Shown here piece by piece: positions 42,001 to 54,433 of a stretch of DNA of 64,000 bases. Every line of letters begins with the position of its first letter. Position 1 is the first letter of the stretch. Made by a program: the position numbers and the translations under genes. This DNA is from Chrysopilus asiliformis. Lineage: Eukaryota > Arthropoda > Insecta > Diptera > Rhagionidae. The stretch covers positions 77,719,331 through 77,783,330 of the forward strand of contig OZ035960.1 in the NCBI GenBank assembly GCA_964034945.1. The letters are read 5' to 3'. The notes below the pieces were generated by a model. It saw only the letters and a list, made by a program, of their open reading frames with translations, had not been told where the DNA came from and did no database searches.

Positions 42001-45000
42001 GAGCAATTGTAAGTCCTTATCTAGTTTGAAAATTTCAGATTGCTCAGCTATTAATAGCTCAGATAATTTGTTATCGTCTTGAGAATGTATGGTCAATGTA
42101 GCTTGTACTTGTAAATCAAAATCTCCCTTACCGATAGATGGCGTTGGATCGTCCACACGAATTTCGGCGCTGGGAAGAGTTTGTGATAGGGATTCCATTG
42201 TTTTGATTATGTTAGTTTCAGTACATTCATCAACAACTTCAATTGGCTTTTCTGCTATAATTGCGTTCGTAATAGAAGAGATTGCGTCTTTAATAACTGG
42301 AATTACAATATTAGAAGAATCTGTTTCCGGGGTGGATGTTATAGTTTGGAAGATTTGTTCTGTAATTACAGGGGTTTGCGCAAATTTGTCAAGAATTTCT
42401 GGTTTTTCTTGAATACTTTGATCCTTTTCTGATTTCTGATCAGTTTGCATTCCCGTTGTAATCACTTCAATGTTATCCAGTAATTGTTGTTGTCTATTTT
42501 CTATATCTGGAATGGGCGATGTTTGAACTTCTATTTCCATTAACTCAATAATATTGGTCTGAGCTCCTTCTTCACGAACATCTAGGCTAGTTTGCTGTGA
42601 AATATTTGTGATTTCTTCTTTTGGTTCAGGTGAAGTTTGTATTAAACGATCGGTTGTTTCAATTGATATTACCGGTTGAGTTGTCACATCTATTATGCTA
42701 GTATCCATTCTTGGCGTAGTTTGAATTTCTTCATCATCGACAAGTTTAACTTCTAAAATTTCTTTTGGGATGACAAGTTCGGATATTGTTGGACGTGGGG
42801 ACTCTGAATCGGGTGATAATATATTTTCTTCAATGACCTTTGTAGGATCTAGCTCCATGAAACTGGAACACTTACTTTGTGAACTAATTTCATCAACAAT
42901 TTCCTGATGAACCTTTCCTTCTGATTCCACACTAAAGTCTGATATTTCTGGCTCTGTTGGTTCTTCTGTAGAACTGGGAACATTGGTAGAACTTTCGAAA
43001 TTATTGCCCCTAATTTTTTGTTTTCTCTTATTCTTACGTTTCTTTTTACTTGTGGTAATATCCTCATGTTCGTCAAATGTTGTTTTGCCGTCAGCTTCAT
43101 AGCCTTGGGTCATATCAGAACTACTTTGAGACAATAATTCATTATCATATTCGATCTTGGAAATATTTTCATCCGTTTTTTGATCATCAAATTGAACTGC
43201 TTGTGACATATCCTCTTCATGTTTGTCATCAACTGCTTGTTCTTGTAGATCGGGTTCTTGTTGCTTTTGGTCAATTTCTGATTTCGCTTCGCTGACTTCT
43301 ATTGGTTTTTGTTCAAGTTTATCGAATTGTTCATCAATTTCTATATCAGCAATTTCGTGTGTTTTAGAGGCTGGTAATGTTTCTATTACGTTAACATTTA
43401 CCTTAGTACGTTGAATTGGATTAATATCCAAACTTACTTGAATTTGAGCTTCCGCGGTTCTATCAATTGTTGGAGTATTTAATGTTATTGTTTTACGAAG
43501 ATGTGTTGCTGCAACACTTTCATCTTCTAGTTCTTGAGGTTTTTGAACAACATCATATGAATAAGTCGATAGATCTAATATAGTACCAGTATCTTGTGTG
43601 TCAGGGAAAAGTTCTTTTACCTCTTTCACAGTACTACAGACAACAGGTAAGGTGGGTGATGTATCTGGTAGATTTTCTTTTTGATACGCAGGTTCTTTTA
43701 TGTGTTCTGATATTTTTATGCTAGACACAGCCATATGTTGATCGTTTGGCCAAATTTCATCAATATTTTCAAATACGTCAGTGGACAGTTTTTTGTCAGA
43801 ATCTTTTTCTACTATTTCTAATATAGGGTTTTCTAATGATGCTGTAATATTGGAAGTTATTTCAGTTACTTCTATAGGTGCTTTATCAAAGGTCAAGTCT
43901 ACTTGTGCTTTTTGATATTCTAATACCTGAGATGGTTTTTCTGTATCATCTACAAATTTTTCTTCATCACTAGGTGTTTTTTCTTGTAAAATTACGGCTT
44001 GACTAATTCTTGGTGTTACAATAGCTTGAGAAAGTTCTTCCGGTGATTTTAACGTCTGAATATTGTTTTCTGGTTCTGTAACAAATTGTTGTTGTGCTTG
44101 CACAATATACGCTTCGCCATAAGATGGCTCTACAGTTGGCACCTGCACTTGTGATTTAAATAGAACATCATCCGGAAATTCCAAACTTTTGTCTGTTTTG
44201 ATAATTTTAACATTCACCTGTGGTGCCACATTTTCTTCAGTAATTTCAATTTCATCTGGTTGTTCCACCACTTCTTCGGTTATATGTTCTTTCCCATCAA
44301 TTATTGTAACACGCTTAATAATTTTTTTCGTTTGCCGCACAATTTTTCGAGTAACTTGTTGCAAAACTGTTTGAATATTCATCCTTTCCGCGTCTATAGG
44401 TGCAGGAGCAGCTCTGATGTCATATGGGATTTCTTCCATTATTGCTTCTCCGGCTATTGCTGGCTTTCTCAGAACAGCTGTATCTGCGGGTACAGTGCCA
44501 TCTACTATGGATGTTATGGATGTTACTTGTGGTTGTGTAATTTGTTTAGTTATTCGTTTTATTTTTCTAACGACTATTCGTTTAGAACCATCCGGATCAA
44601 TAATAACTTCAGTTGTTGTTTCATCCGGCTCAACGAACGTGGTTTCAAATGATTGAGGAACGTTTTTGAGTAACAATTCTGTTAAACGTTCTTCTGTGGA
44701 ATCAGATGGTGAATGTTGATATCGGGCTTGAACAAGTATGTCTTCCGGTTGGTCAGTGATTTCCTTATTCAAATTTGTGTCGATTTCAATAGATTCATGA
44801 ATTCCTAACTGTTTTTGTACAACTGAAATATTTTCTGTAGGTTTAGCTTCTGGTACAGTTTGCGCTGACGAATCGATTGTATGTATAAAAGATTCCATTT
44901 CGGCTTTCGATATTCGGTCAGGTGTTTTTGATTTGTCATCAATTTGGGTTTCGAGACCCACACAAATAGCTGAAGCTGGTTCGATCTTTCTTTGCTCATC

Positions 45001-45381
45001 TTTTATTTTATCGTACTCATTTATTTTTAACTTTATATTTTGAATTTTCGATAAAAATATGGACTTTTGCTCTCTCAAAATTGACAACAAAGTATTTTCC
45101 TGAGTGCTTAATTTTTGGGCTAACTCCTTCATGTCCGGATGCTGGGCCATAGGTTCTGTTTTATTAAGAAATTCCAATAAATCTGCTTCATGACGTGTCA
45201 AGGTTGTTACAGCTTTTTCACATTTACTGTCACATTCCAGCAATTTAATTTTATCCAAAGACGAAATATCTATGCTAAGTAATTCAGTAGAAGCTTTGTT
45301 TAACCAATTTTCGATTTGAGTGAGATGAATCTGATAACTCTCAAGATCTTGTCGCCTTTTTAATTGTGAGTCAACAGTTTC
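39034..45381 (-). CDS. Msp300: Msp300 exon 4 of window: giant exon (2116 codons)
   Basis: A 6348-base phase-0 exon from TTTTCCCAG to GAG|GTAAAT. Residues in exon numbering: 1-125 helical, spectrin-like (YQIHLTQIENWLNKASTELL); about 130-1270 a long acidic Glu/Ile/Thr-rich linker with low complexity. Within it are two basic Ile/Arg blocks (RIVVRKIKRITKQITQPQ near 264 and KKIIKRVTIIDGKEHITEEV near 350), typical of Msp300, and a strongly basic cluster KKKRKNKRKQK near 776. From about 1290 to the end lie spectrin repeats (STWLETIEYRIYLIKQ, EERWANVSRKIQTIQ, LTNHWKEIMRLRQLLH). The giant exon with an unstructured insert between rod segments matches the fly gene architecture as I know it; precise homology needs alignment. 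Frames on the other strand are shadows. Confidence 0.96.
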
Positions 45382-46086
45382 CTGGGAAAAGTGTAAAAAA
45401 TAAGACATTAAAGTATATTTGCTAAGGAAAAATTATTTAAAATTAGATAAGAATATAAAATAATCATCATTAGACGTCCTTTACATCTGACACTTTATTT
45501 CGTGAATTTTATTCTGCGACACAAAATTCGTGTTGCACAACCGTTTACAGTTTCGAAATATATTCCTGAAAGGAATGGATTTTTGCCGGGACTGGATTTT
45601 TTCATAGAAAATTGCCCGAGTAAATTCAAATTTTGACAACTTTTGCTAAGTGAATTTATTCTGCGATATATAAATGAAATACGTAGAATAAATTCTGGCG
45701 AAAATTCGTGCAGAAATTCAAGGGAAAATCGTAAGGGTAAACAGGGACTTAAATTTAATTTTTCGCATGATATATAGTTTTTATGGGCATTTGAATTTTG
45801 ATCGCGTTTCTACCCGATCAAAATTAAAATATCGAAAGTGGAGTGTAAAAATTCTCACCATGCTGACATAATCAGGCTATTAATTTTAAAATAGGATAGT
45901 ATTTCTGTCACAGTGTGCAATAATTGTTACATTATTAGAAATATTTGGAAAACTATGATAAAATATCCTTTAGACGCGTTTTTTGAATCTCAAGAAGCTA
46001 GTTTTTTCAGACTTATTCAGATCAGTCTGATTTTATCTGGTTTTATCGAGAGAAAATAAATCATAATAAAAAGAAAACGATATTAC
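45382..46086 (-). other. 0.7-kb Msp300 intron
   Basis: Holds loosely repeated TTTATTCTGCGA motifs (near 45510 and 45655); otherwise nothing recognised. Confidence 0.75.
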
Positions 46087-46251
46087 CTGAAGAATTGTTA
46101 TGCCTTGCAGAGTTCTATCCAGTAGAATTCCCAAGCGATTCTGAATTTCAAAAAGTTGGGTATTGAATTGCATATCCGAGACACTTTCTTCGTTCATGCT
46201 TTGCAGCCTATCCGCTTGCATTCTGTATTGTTCCAAGTTTTTAAGAATTTG
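46087..46251 (-). CDS. Msp300: Msp300 exon 3 of window
   Basis: A 55-codon phase-0 exon between TTATTGCAG and CAG|GTAATA. It reads QILKNLEQYRMQADRLQSMN then QFNTQLFEIQNRLGILLDRT. A single long helix with heptads, part of a spectrin repeat. Joins the giant exon as ITILQ-ETVDS. Confidence 0.93.
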
Positions 46252-46660
46252 CTGCAATAAAAATTAATATTTGCTTCAATACAAAATTTAATATGAACTA
46301 TTTTCGAGTTGCGAAAAAACTTCTTTCAAAACAGCCGAAGTACAGGTATTCCTCGATTTACCACGTTTTTGGGCGGTAAAAATTGGGTGATTTTGCGTAG
46401 GCAATTGAATATGTGTCTGTGTTTCTTTAAAAATACTATTATATAAATTATGGACAATTTTTATCTTTTGCATTAAACATTTCAGTAATTCAAGTTCTTT
46501 TTTTTCAAACTGTCGTTAAAAAATTGAATGATGACATTTTAATTTTTAATTTGGCTGTTGAAAATTCCAAAAAAAAATCCAAAAAATAGAATTTGTCGTC
46601 ACTATTTCACTTTGTGATTAAAAAAAACATTTATTTCTCATCTTCTTCTTAATATATAAA

Positions 46661-47050
46661 CATAACAAAAGCTACAATTGCCAATCTGGCAATTATTGAA
46701 AACCCGTATGGTGATATTCGTATCAAAATTCGAACAGTTCTACCAGAATTCCACTTTGAAGTCAAACTTTCCAATAAGATTTTTGAAAATTTATTCCAAT
46801 CGGATTTTGATGTATGGGAGTTTTATGTAGAATCATATCATAGATAACTTTTGTTCTTGCACTTTTTTGATAAGATGCACCGTTTTTGAGATATTCGCAA
46901 AAAACGTTTTCGTACCCCCCCTAATGGTCCATTTTTGCCCATGAACGAACTTAGCCTCGCATCTTACGGAAAACGAAATTTCAAGTCTCTAGCTCAATCA
47001 GTGCGGCCGCAATCCGCGCCACAGACGGACGGACGGACAGACGGACAGAC
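46661..47050 (+). repeat. mini-me-like element, copy 4, 3'-truncated
   Basis: Begins CATAACAAAAGCTACAATTG and stops right after the GACGGACGGACAGACGG tract; the usual ATGACGGGATCTTGG tail is absent. Confidence 0.85.
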
Positions 47051-47418
47051 CATAAAATTTTATATCAAAATCAAGTGAAAGACCGAGATCTTTCGTAACC
47101 AACCTCGTTAAAGGACTTGATTTTATCCACATGTTATTTGAACACAAGTTCATTTTCTATAAAACAAAAAACGTGTACAAAATATTCAAGTGATGCAATA
47201 AAAGTCATCCCTTTTTGTAATTTATGTTTCGTTCGAAGAAAAACCGTTAAATCATATGTAAACAAACATACGAAAAATTAAAAGATAAAATCAATAGTCA
47301 AATACGCATTCATGAATTTGAGAAAACATAAAACGAATTTGAGTTCGTTTGATTTTCATACCAAACGAACTAAACGAAGATCTTTTCGCATACAATGATG
47401 CAACATGATTTCAGTCAA

Positions 47419-48991
47419 TAGGCACACACCATGATCAATCGTCTTTGCCTCATCCTTTATTCGAATAAGGAGAAGCAAAAGTAGGATGAAACCAATCTCC
47501 TACACACGAACGATCAACTGACCCTTGGATTATCCTTATGCAATTCCAAAGGAGAATTGAGAAAGTAGGATGGACAAGCAATTCACATACAATGTCTTGC
47601 AACATTCCTTATGAATAAGGAAAGTTCACTTACACACTGATCGAGACTTCTCGTATCGTGCCTTGTGCATTTATTCTTTGTGCTGCAATAGCAGGCAATA
47701 CAAAGTAGGATGGGCATGATCCTAACTGATCTTGCATGTATCCTTGTGCTGTAATAGCAGATAATGTAAAGTAGGTTGGGCAAATTACTTACATGTACAA
47801 AGAAAATGAACTATTTTCCTATTTATTCCCCACTGCTAGGTAAAGTATTATTTTCCAATAGGAAAATTTAAATGAAAGGATGGGCATAACTCCCACGACC
47901 ATTTTCAAGATTCTAAATGAAATGGAATCGACCTAAATATTAAGGATTGACAGAGTAAAAAACAAAAGAGAGTAAGATTTTTGACTTTCAAAAATCTTAT
48001 AAAACGACCTGCACGGTCAAATTAGGACAAGTTTGGTCTGCGACCTCGAGTCGCGACCTAAAGAGTTCTTCCTGGTCTGCGACCTTAATCGCGACCTCAT
48101 AACTAAAAGTCTGCAACTAGAGTTGCGATTTCAAATAAAAAAGAAAAACATAATAATTTTTAATAAAACTTTAGAAAAGGCCGAGTGTTAACAACACGGT
48201 TGCCAAACTTAAGTTGCGCTCAGCTGCAACGAATTAGGGGTATAAACAACTAAAAATACAAGTCTGGTTAGGCCCTTTAATTTAAAAAAAAAACAAAAGT
48301 CTCGTTAGGTCCTTTAAAGAAAAAGTGAGTAATTTTTTAATAGAAAAGTGAACGGATATTTTTGTAAGATTTAAATCAAGTATTTTTTAAATAAATATAT
48401 GTAAAGTTTTTTTTAAATAAATCAAGTGAATTGTACTAATTAAGAGAAAAATAAAAGAAAATGAATTGTATTGAAAATGAACAGAAAATATAAAAGAACT
48501 AATTCAAAATTTGTCAAGTGAACTTTTCATTAAACTTTTTAACTAAAATTGTGAAATTTGTTGAAAACGAACAGAAAATACAAAAGAATTATTTAAAAAT
48601 TATAAACGAAACTTGTTAAGTGAACTTTTCATTAAAATAAATTGTGAAATTTAACTAAAATTGGTCGTTTCATTTTTCTTTTCATTCTTTATTTTATGTC
48701 TTTTTCTTTTAAAAACCACGACAAGTTACGTAAACTTATATTTTAAACACATTTAGTATTTATATTTTTTTCAATATGACTCACCGTTTTCGAGAAAATG
48801 GTAGAAAAAACTGTTTTGTTTTATGGGGGAGAGGGGAAGGAATAATCCAATTTTGACTAATAGAGAATAATAAAAAAAAGTCAATTCTAAAAATTCAAAT
48901 ATGAACTAAGAAAATTCTGGTGTTGGTTCGGTTTATCTATCTTTCTCCAGAGTAGTTCAGTTTATGGTTTAGTATAGTATGGTGTGTGCCT
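47419..48991. mobile_element. possible 1.57-kb TIR element
   Basis: ATAGGCACACACCATGATC near 47419 is matched in inverse by ATGGTGTGTGCCTAACA near 48978-48992 (about 15 bp). Inside are two similar blocks with AATAGCAG and AAAGTAGGATGGGCA (47680-47790), three variants of GGTCTGCGACCT (48030-48090) and two copies of GAACAGAAAATAcAAAAGAA (48480, 48570). No coding frame. The TIR match may be chance. Confidence 0.4.
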
Positions 48992-49437
48992 AACAGAAAG
49001 TATAAAACATTGTGCTCTTTTGCGACATGACAGGGCTTTTCGACGTCCCTGACAACGTATGTGGCCACTTTGCGAAAGAGTTCAATAGTTTGTTTACATC
49101 TTTTGTTTGGTGGCGGTAATTTTTTTTTTTAAATGTGTAATGCTATAATTAGATTTTAATTAACAGATAATGTTTGTAATCTAAACTCTAAATTGCAAAT
49201 AAATTCCTGAAAAATAAAATAAATCTTCTCCGTCTCTGCCAATACATCCCATAACCGGATAAAACACTTGGTCCCGTGGTTCATGGGAGCTTTCACTGTA
49301 TTTAGATTGTTTATTAGTCAAACGCTTTTGAATTTAAATAACCAAAATTATAAATGAATCTTTATAAAGAAACAAAATTCAAAAAGTTTCCAAATGCTGG
49401 CGTGTTTTTTTTTATTGTTGGCTTGATGTATTATCTT

Positions 49438-50540
49438 TTTAAAAGCTTTTATTTAGCTCGCTATCTTGTCTGTTTGTCTGTTTGTCTGTTTGTCTGTTTG
49501 TCTGTCGGGGTCAAATCTTGCAATCAAATTTTGACCCACTTCCACTCATCCGATTCACTTGAAATTTTGTACACTTATATAAGTCCGATGACAATACAAT
49601 ATTTTCTCTACTTCGTCCTTGTAAGGATAAAGGAAGGTCCTGTGAGGATAACGTGATTATCCTTTTCTCCAAATTTTCCGGAAAAAAATCTATTCTGGGG
49701 GTTTTTGGGGTCGCTGAATCCGAATCTGCCATTAAAAAGTCTGTAAGGATAACGGAAGGTCCTGTAAGGATAACGTGATTATCCTTTTTTCAAAATTTTC
49801 TGGAAAAAAATCTATTCTGGGTGTTTTTGGGGTCGCTGAATCCGAATCTGTCATTAAAAAGTATGTAAGGATAACGGAAGGTCCTGTAAGGATAACGTGA
49901 TTATCCTTTTCTCCAAATTTTCCGGAAAAAATCTATTCTGGGGGTTTTTGGGGTCGCTGAATCCGAATCTGTCATTAAAAAGTCTGTAAGGATAACGGAA
50001 GTTAATGTAAGGATAACGTGATTATCCTTTTCTCCAAATTTTCCGGAAAAAAATCTATTCTGGGGGTTTTTGGGGTCGCTGAATCCGAATCTGTCATTAA
50101 AAAGTCTGTAAGGATAACGGAAGGTCCTGTAAGGATAACGTGATTATCCCTTTCCTCAATTGTTCCGGGAAAAAATATATTCTGCGGGTTTTGGGGTTCG
50201 CTGAATACGATTCTCAAGTTAAAAAGCCTGTAAGGACATCTCAAATGTAAGGATATATATTCGAAGACTAAAAAGAACAAAATAAAAAAAATAAAAAATA
50301 AAAATTTTTAAAAAAAGCTTTTATTAAAAAAAATGCACTAAAAAGAAAAAAATAATTTTCTGGACGCTGTGTATCACAAATATAAAAGCTTTTAAAAAGC
50401 GAGATAAAGCATAAAACAATAAAATAAACATTTATCTCGCTTTTTAAAAGCTTTTATATTTGTGATACACAGCGTCCAGAAAATTATTTTTTTCTTTTTA
50501 GTGCATTTTTTTTAATAAAAGCTTTTTTTAAAAATTTTTA
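49438..50540 (+). repeat. R2 hairpin repeat, copy 3
   Basis: Edge TAAAAGCTTTTATTTAGCTC, TGTTTGTCTGTT tract, leader, five 121/122-bp units starting near 49622, 49743, 49865, 49987 and 50108, then the palindrome (50310-50520) with CGCTGTGTATCACAAATATA and its inverse, and far edge AATAAAAGCTTTTTTTA. Frames within it (49511-49732, 50002-50280) are repeat shadows. Confidence 0.88.
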
Positions 50541-50588
50541 TTTTTTATTTTTTTCTATTTTTAACGATTGATATTTTACAATACTCAC

Positions 50589-50699
50589 TTTAAGACTGTC
50601 CAGCATATTCTCCATACTATCATGTGGCAAATTAGATATATCACTTTCCATTGAACTAAGTACATTGGCTAAGGCATTTACATCCTGAACGAATTCCTC
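50589..50699 (-). CDS. Msp300: Msp300 exon 2 of window
   Basis: A 37-codon phase-0 exon between GTCCATAG and AAA|GTGAGT, too short for most ORF lists. It reads EEFVQDVNALANVLSSMESD then ISNLPHDSMENMLDSLK. Splicing joins SIERK (exon 1) to EEFVQD and DSLK to QILKNL. Helical with hydrophobic heptads. Good splice sites and phase on both sides support it. Confidence 0.9.
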
Positions 50700-51159
50700 C
50701 TATGGACACAAGCACACAAAAAATTAAAACTCGTGTTGATATTAAAATAAAATTAAAAACTGCTGAATTAAAAACATGCAACATTAATAACATATAGTTT
50801 TTACATAAAACTTATATTTGCCTTTCGTAAAGATGGAATACATAGCTATTTATTATATTCATCTGTTAAGGAAAATAAAACTAGTTTCTTTCAGTTTAGT
50901 TACTCTTCGCTTCAATTGAATACTGTTAGTGTTTGTATGAATTTGTGTTGATATCCAAATTTAGGATTTTATGTCTGATCTGAGCAATCACTCGAAAAAG
51001 TATTGTAGGATATAGAGACATATTAAAACACGCACGGCAGTTATTTCAATATTGCTTTTATAATAGACGAAACTATACAACATCGAAAGACCTGATTTTA
51101 GACAATACTACAGAAAAATTATAAATTTCAACACCTAAAAAATATACAGTATCGGACAC

Positions 51160-51880
51160 AGAAACAGGGTCAAACATTTTCTTGAAATATTTGCTTTATT
51201 ATTGTGTAAGTCTTTATAATGGGCTTTCTCCATTGCCAGGATATTTTAGTTGCGATAAAAATGTGTTACAAATAGAAAAAGACAGATAGCTGTAATTGTC
51301 AATGGGAAAGACAGAATACGAGCACTAGTCTTTATAGAAAGTTTTATAGGATAAAATCATAGGAATTTAAACCGTATTCGAAGTCCAAAACATTCAATTT
51401 GCATATCCGAATCACATATCTGTATGTCCTCTAATATCTCAAATTTCCTACCTGTAAATATGATTATTATTATTATTATAGTCTGTATACCAAAACATGT
51501 AATAAATATAAATACATTCGTTGTTATTCATTGTATTGTAAGTTTTGAAACTGCATTTGTCAAAATCAGACATATTTTGACTACTTTTGTAGTTTATTTT
51601 ATAGGAAGCGTACGTCAGTTCAAATACATCTACCAAAGCGACACCTGGCGACGAACGCTTCCTATAAAATAAACTACAAAAGCGACATCTGGCGACGTAC
51701 GCTTTTTTTGTTCTCTCTCTTTCTTACCAAGCCTTTGTTATATAAGTGTGTCCCTACATTTTATCGCAACTAAAATATCCTGGCAATGGGGAGAGCCCAT
51801 AACGATTGTGAAGATCTCTTGCGACAAATATTTCTAAAAACACAATTTCCCAAAAACGCTTGCCTGGCAACTTCATGCTC
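51160..51880. mobile_element. fold-back MITE with inner hairpin
   Basis: CCATTGCCAGGATATTTTAG near 51232 is inverted near 51762-51781 (CTAAAATATCCTGGCAATGG), and the match extends outwards to GAAATATTTG. Inside, CTTTTGTAGTTTATTTTATA (51583) pairs with its inverse ending 51681. Ends are not sharply defined. Confidence 0.65.
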
Positions 51881-52547
51881 CTAAGCATATTAAGTTTTTT
51901 TTTCCGAAAACTGTCAAAAGTGTTTTCCGGTGTCAGACCAATTAATAGGGTCAGGTGAATATTTTTTTGGATTTTGCAGCCTTGGTCAAAAATTACATCA
52001 GTAAGTAATCCTTGTTACTGGATTAGTACACATGATGTTAAAACTTCGCAAATATTACATATGTTCAGGAGTAAAATGGGTCGAGCAAAGCATTTCACTT
52101 ATCGGAAAATCACAAAACAAAATTTTATTTGCAATGCCTTAAAATCATCCAAACCTCAAAATAAGGAAGGTAGACTTCGAAAAACTGATGCGAAACAATA
52201 CAGTCATATTAAACTCCTATCTGGTCGAGACCCATTTAAAACTGCAGGGGCCATACGGAAAGAGCTAGAGCTTCCCATTTGAGAGCGGAGTGTAAGGCGA
52301 CGTTTAATAGAAAAAAAAACTTTTAGGGCGATCATTACATAAAGTCCTAATGTTAACATGGAGGCACAGGAGAACACGTGTCAATTTTGCGAAGACACAT
52401 GCATATTGGCATGGGTCTATAAATGGCCAGAAGTCGCGTAATATTTTGTGGCCTGATGCATCGACTTTTAATCTAGTTTAATTTAAGTGATAGAAAAACA
52501 TGGGTTAGACGTCCGAAGAAAGCTGACCCCAGATATACTATGAAGAC

Positions 52548-53673
52548 TTGAAGCTGTCCAAAAACCATTTTTAAGATTCGCATTACGCAGTCTTCCATGG
52601 AATGATTCCAAATTTTTACCTCCTTATAACAGCGACTAAATCTTATTAACTTGACACCGCTTTGCAAGCGTAGGGAAATGTTTTGTGTATTATTTATTAA
52701 TGATCTGTTGTCCAGTAATGTTAATTCACCTCATCTCCTAAGTTTGATTAATATTAATTCCAATATTCGTACTCTCAGGAGAAAGCGGTTTATCTACGAT
52801 GATTATCATAGTACTAACTACGGTCGTTTTGTACCAATGTCAACCATGACAAGATTTTTTAATAAAAACTTTAGTTATATAGATTTCAATATTAACAGAA
52901 ACATGTTAAAACATAACAAAAGCTATAATTGCCAATCTGGCAATCATTGGAGACCCGTATGGTGATATTCGTATCAAAATTCGAACAGTTATACCAAAAT
53001 TCCACTTTGAAGTCAAACTTTCCAATAAGATTTTTTAAAATTTATTCCAATCGGATTTTGATGTATGTGAGTTTTATGTAGAATAATATCCTAAATAACT
53101 TTTGTTCTTGGACTTTTTTGATAAGATGCACCGTTTTTGAGATATTCACAAAAACCGTTTTCGTTCGTATGGGGGGTACCCCCCCTAATGGTCCATTTTT
53201 GCCCATTAACGAACTTAGCCTCGCATTTTACGAAAAACGAATCTGCGCAAAATTTCAAGTCTCTAGCTCAATCCGTGCGCCCGCAATCCGCGCCACAGAC
53301 GGACAGACAGACAGACGGACAGACAGACAGACGGACAGACGGACAGACGGACGGACATGCAAAATTCAATTTTTTTTATCATTCTAAACACACTGGGGTA
53401 ATTCATTTTTTTGTGTGATGACGGGATCTTGGCGTTACAAACGGTAAGGCAAAGTTAATATACCCTTTGGTTTCACCGTACGGGTATAAAAATTATCTAC
53501 TCTCTACATGAGGACTTTGTCTATTTTTTAATTATTATTATTTCTTTTTGTACATTGTATACTACATTGTTAATTCATATTTAGTTTATTGTTACATATT
53601 TATATTGTTAAACAGTTATATTTCTAAGTCAGATGGTCATATGTACCTGTTGGTAAATAAATAAATAAATAAA
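52548..53673 (+). mobile_element. 5'-truncated LINE 3' end inside Tc1
   Basis: It reads LEAVQKPFLRFALRSLPWND then FLPPYNS, and in another frame RREMFCVLFINDLLSSNVNS and MSTMTRFFNKNFSYIDFNIN. These are the conserved C-terminal motifs of CR1/Jockey-type ORF2 proteins. It ends in (TAAA)n at 53654-53673, a typical LINE tail, directly before the resumed Tc1 coding sequence. Several stops are present. Confidence 0.78.
52911..53490 (+). repeat. mini-me-like element, copy 5 (inside the LINE)
   Basis: ACATAACAAAAGCTATAATT to CGTACGGGTATAAA, with a long GACAGACAGACGGACAG tract (53298-53359). It interrupts the 3' end of the LINE. The 53118-53418 frames are shadows. Confidence 0.87.
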
Positions 53674-54433
53674 CACGGAGATGGTAACATAATGGCATGG
53701 GGATGCTTTTCATGGCATGGGGTTGGACCGATCTAATGTATAAGAGATATCATGGACAAAAATCTCTATGTCCAGATTTTGAAGAAAGTAATGCTGCTCT
53801 ATGCAGAATGGTACATGCCATTAAAGTGGCAGTTCCAGCTAGACAACGATCCGAAACAAACTTCCGGTGTTGCAAAAAAATTGTGTAAAGGCAACGGAGT
53901 GCGCGTTATGGTTTGGCCTGCACAATCACCCGGCTTAAACCCAATTGAAAATTTATGGAAGATAGTTAAAAATAACATTGGACCAACTAGAGCGCTTATC
54001 GATAAATATTTTCCTAAAATTTTCGTATTTTTTAACTCATTTTGATAATTGAACCTATTTTATCGTCTCCTTAAAAATCGAAATAAAAAGAAGATAGGTT
54101 TTTAATTTTTTGCAAATGGGATTTGTTTTTATAATATCATACAAAACCATTTTTATATATGTATAAAGATGGCAAGATAAAAAGAATGAAAAAAATATTC
54201 GACTATATTTTCAAAGTATTGCACCAAAGAGACTTAGCAACTTATGTACAACTTAAATTATTTAAGTCCCAGAATTTCTACAGTTTAAGTAGGCTACCCG
54301 CAAATTAATTTTTTTAAGAAAACTACTTACAAACGGGCCCTAGTGTTATTGTAAAGGTAAAGATACACGACGAGAGACTTTGATCTCTGGTCTCCAGGGT
54401 ACAAAAGGCAAAAATCTCCAAAGTGTATACATG

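Larger units (their letters stand above)
46252..50588 (-). other. 4.3-kb Msp300 intron
   Basis: Donor GTGAGT next to 50589, acceptor TTATTGCAG next to 46251. It holds mini-me copy 4, a possible 1.57-kb TIR element and R2 copy 3. 46260-46650 and 49000-49430 show nothing recognisable. Confidence 0.85.
52076..54045 (+). pseudogene. Tc1-type transposase, split by insertion
   Basis: N-terminal part (52076-52547): MGRAKHFTYRKITKQNFICN, the linker KEGRLRKTDAKQYSHIKLLS, then a stop and ERSVRRRLIEKKTF; after a frameshift RRTRVNFAKTHAYWHGS and WPDASTFNL (first catalytic Asp), then VRRPKKADPRYTMKT. The second part (53674-54045) resumes GNIMAWGCFSWHGVGPI, FQLDNDPKQTS (second Asp) and PAQSPGLNPIENLWK (Glu). 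The spacing from that Asp to Glu is 34 residues, i.e. DD34E as in Tc1. Stops and frameshifts make it dead. Confidence 0.88.

Noticed and set aside
44189..44656. Plus-strand frames opposite the giant exon
   Set aside because: Shadows of the Msp300 coding strand with Cys/Ser/Phe-rich nonsense composition.
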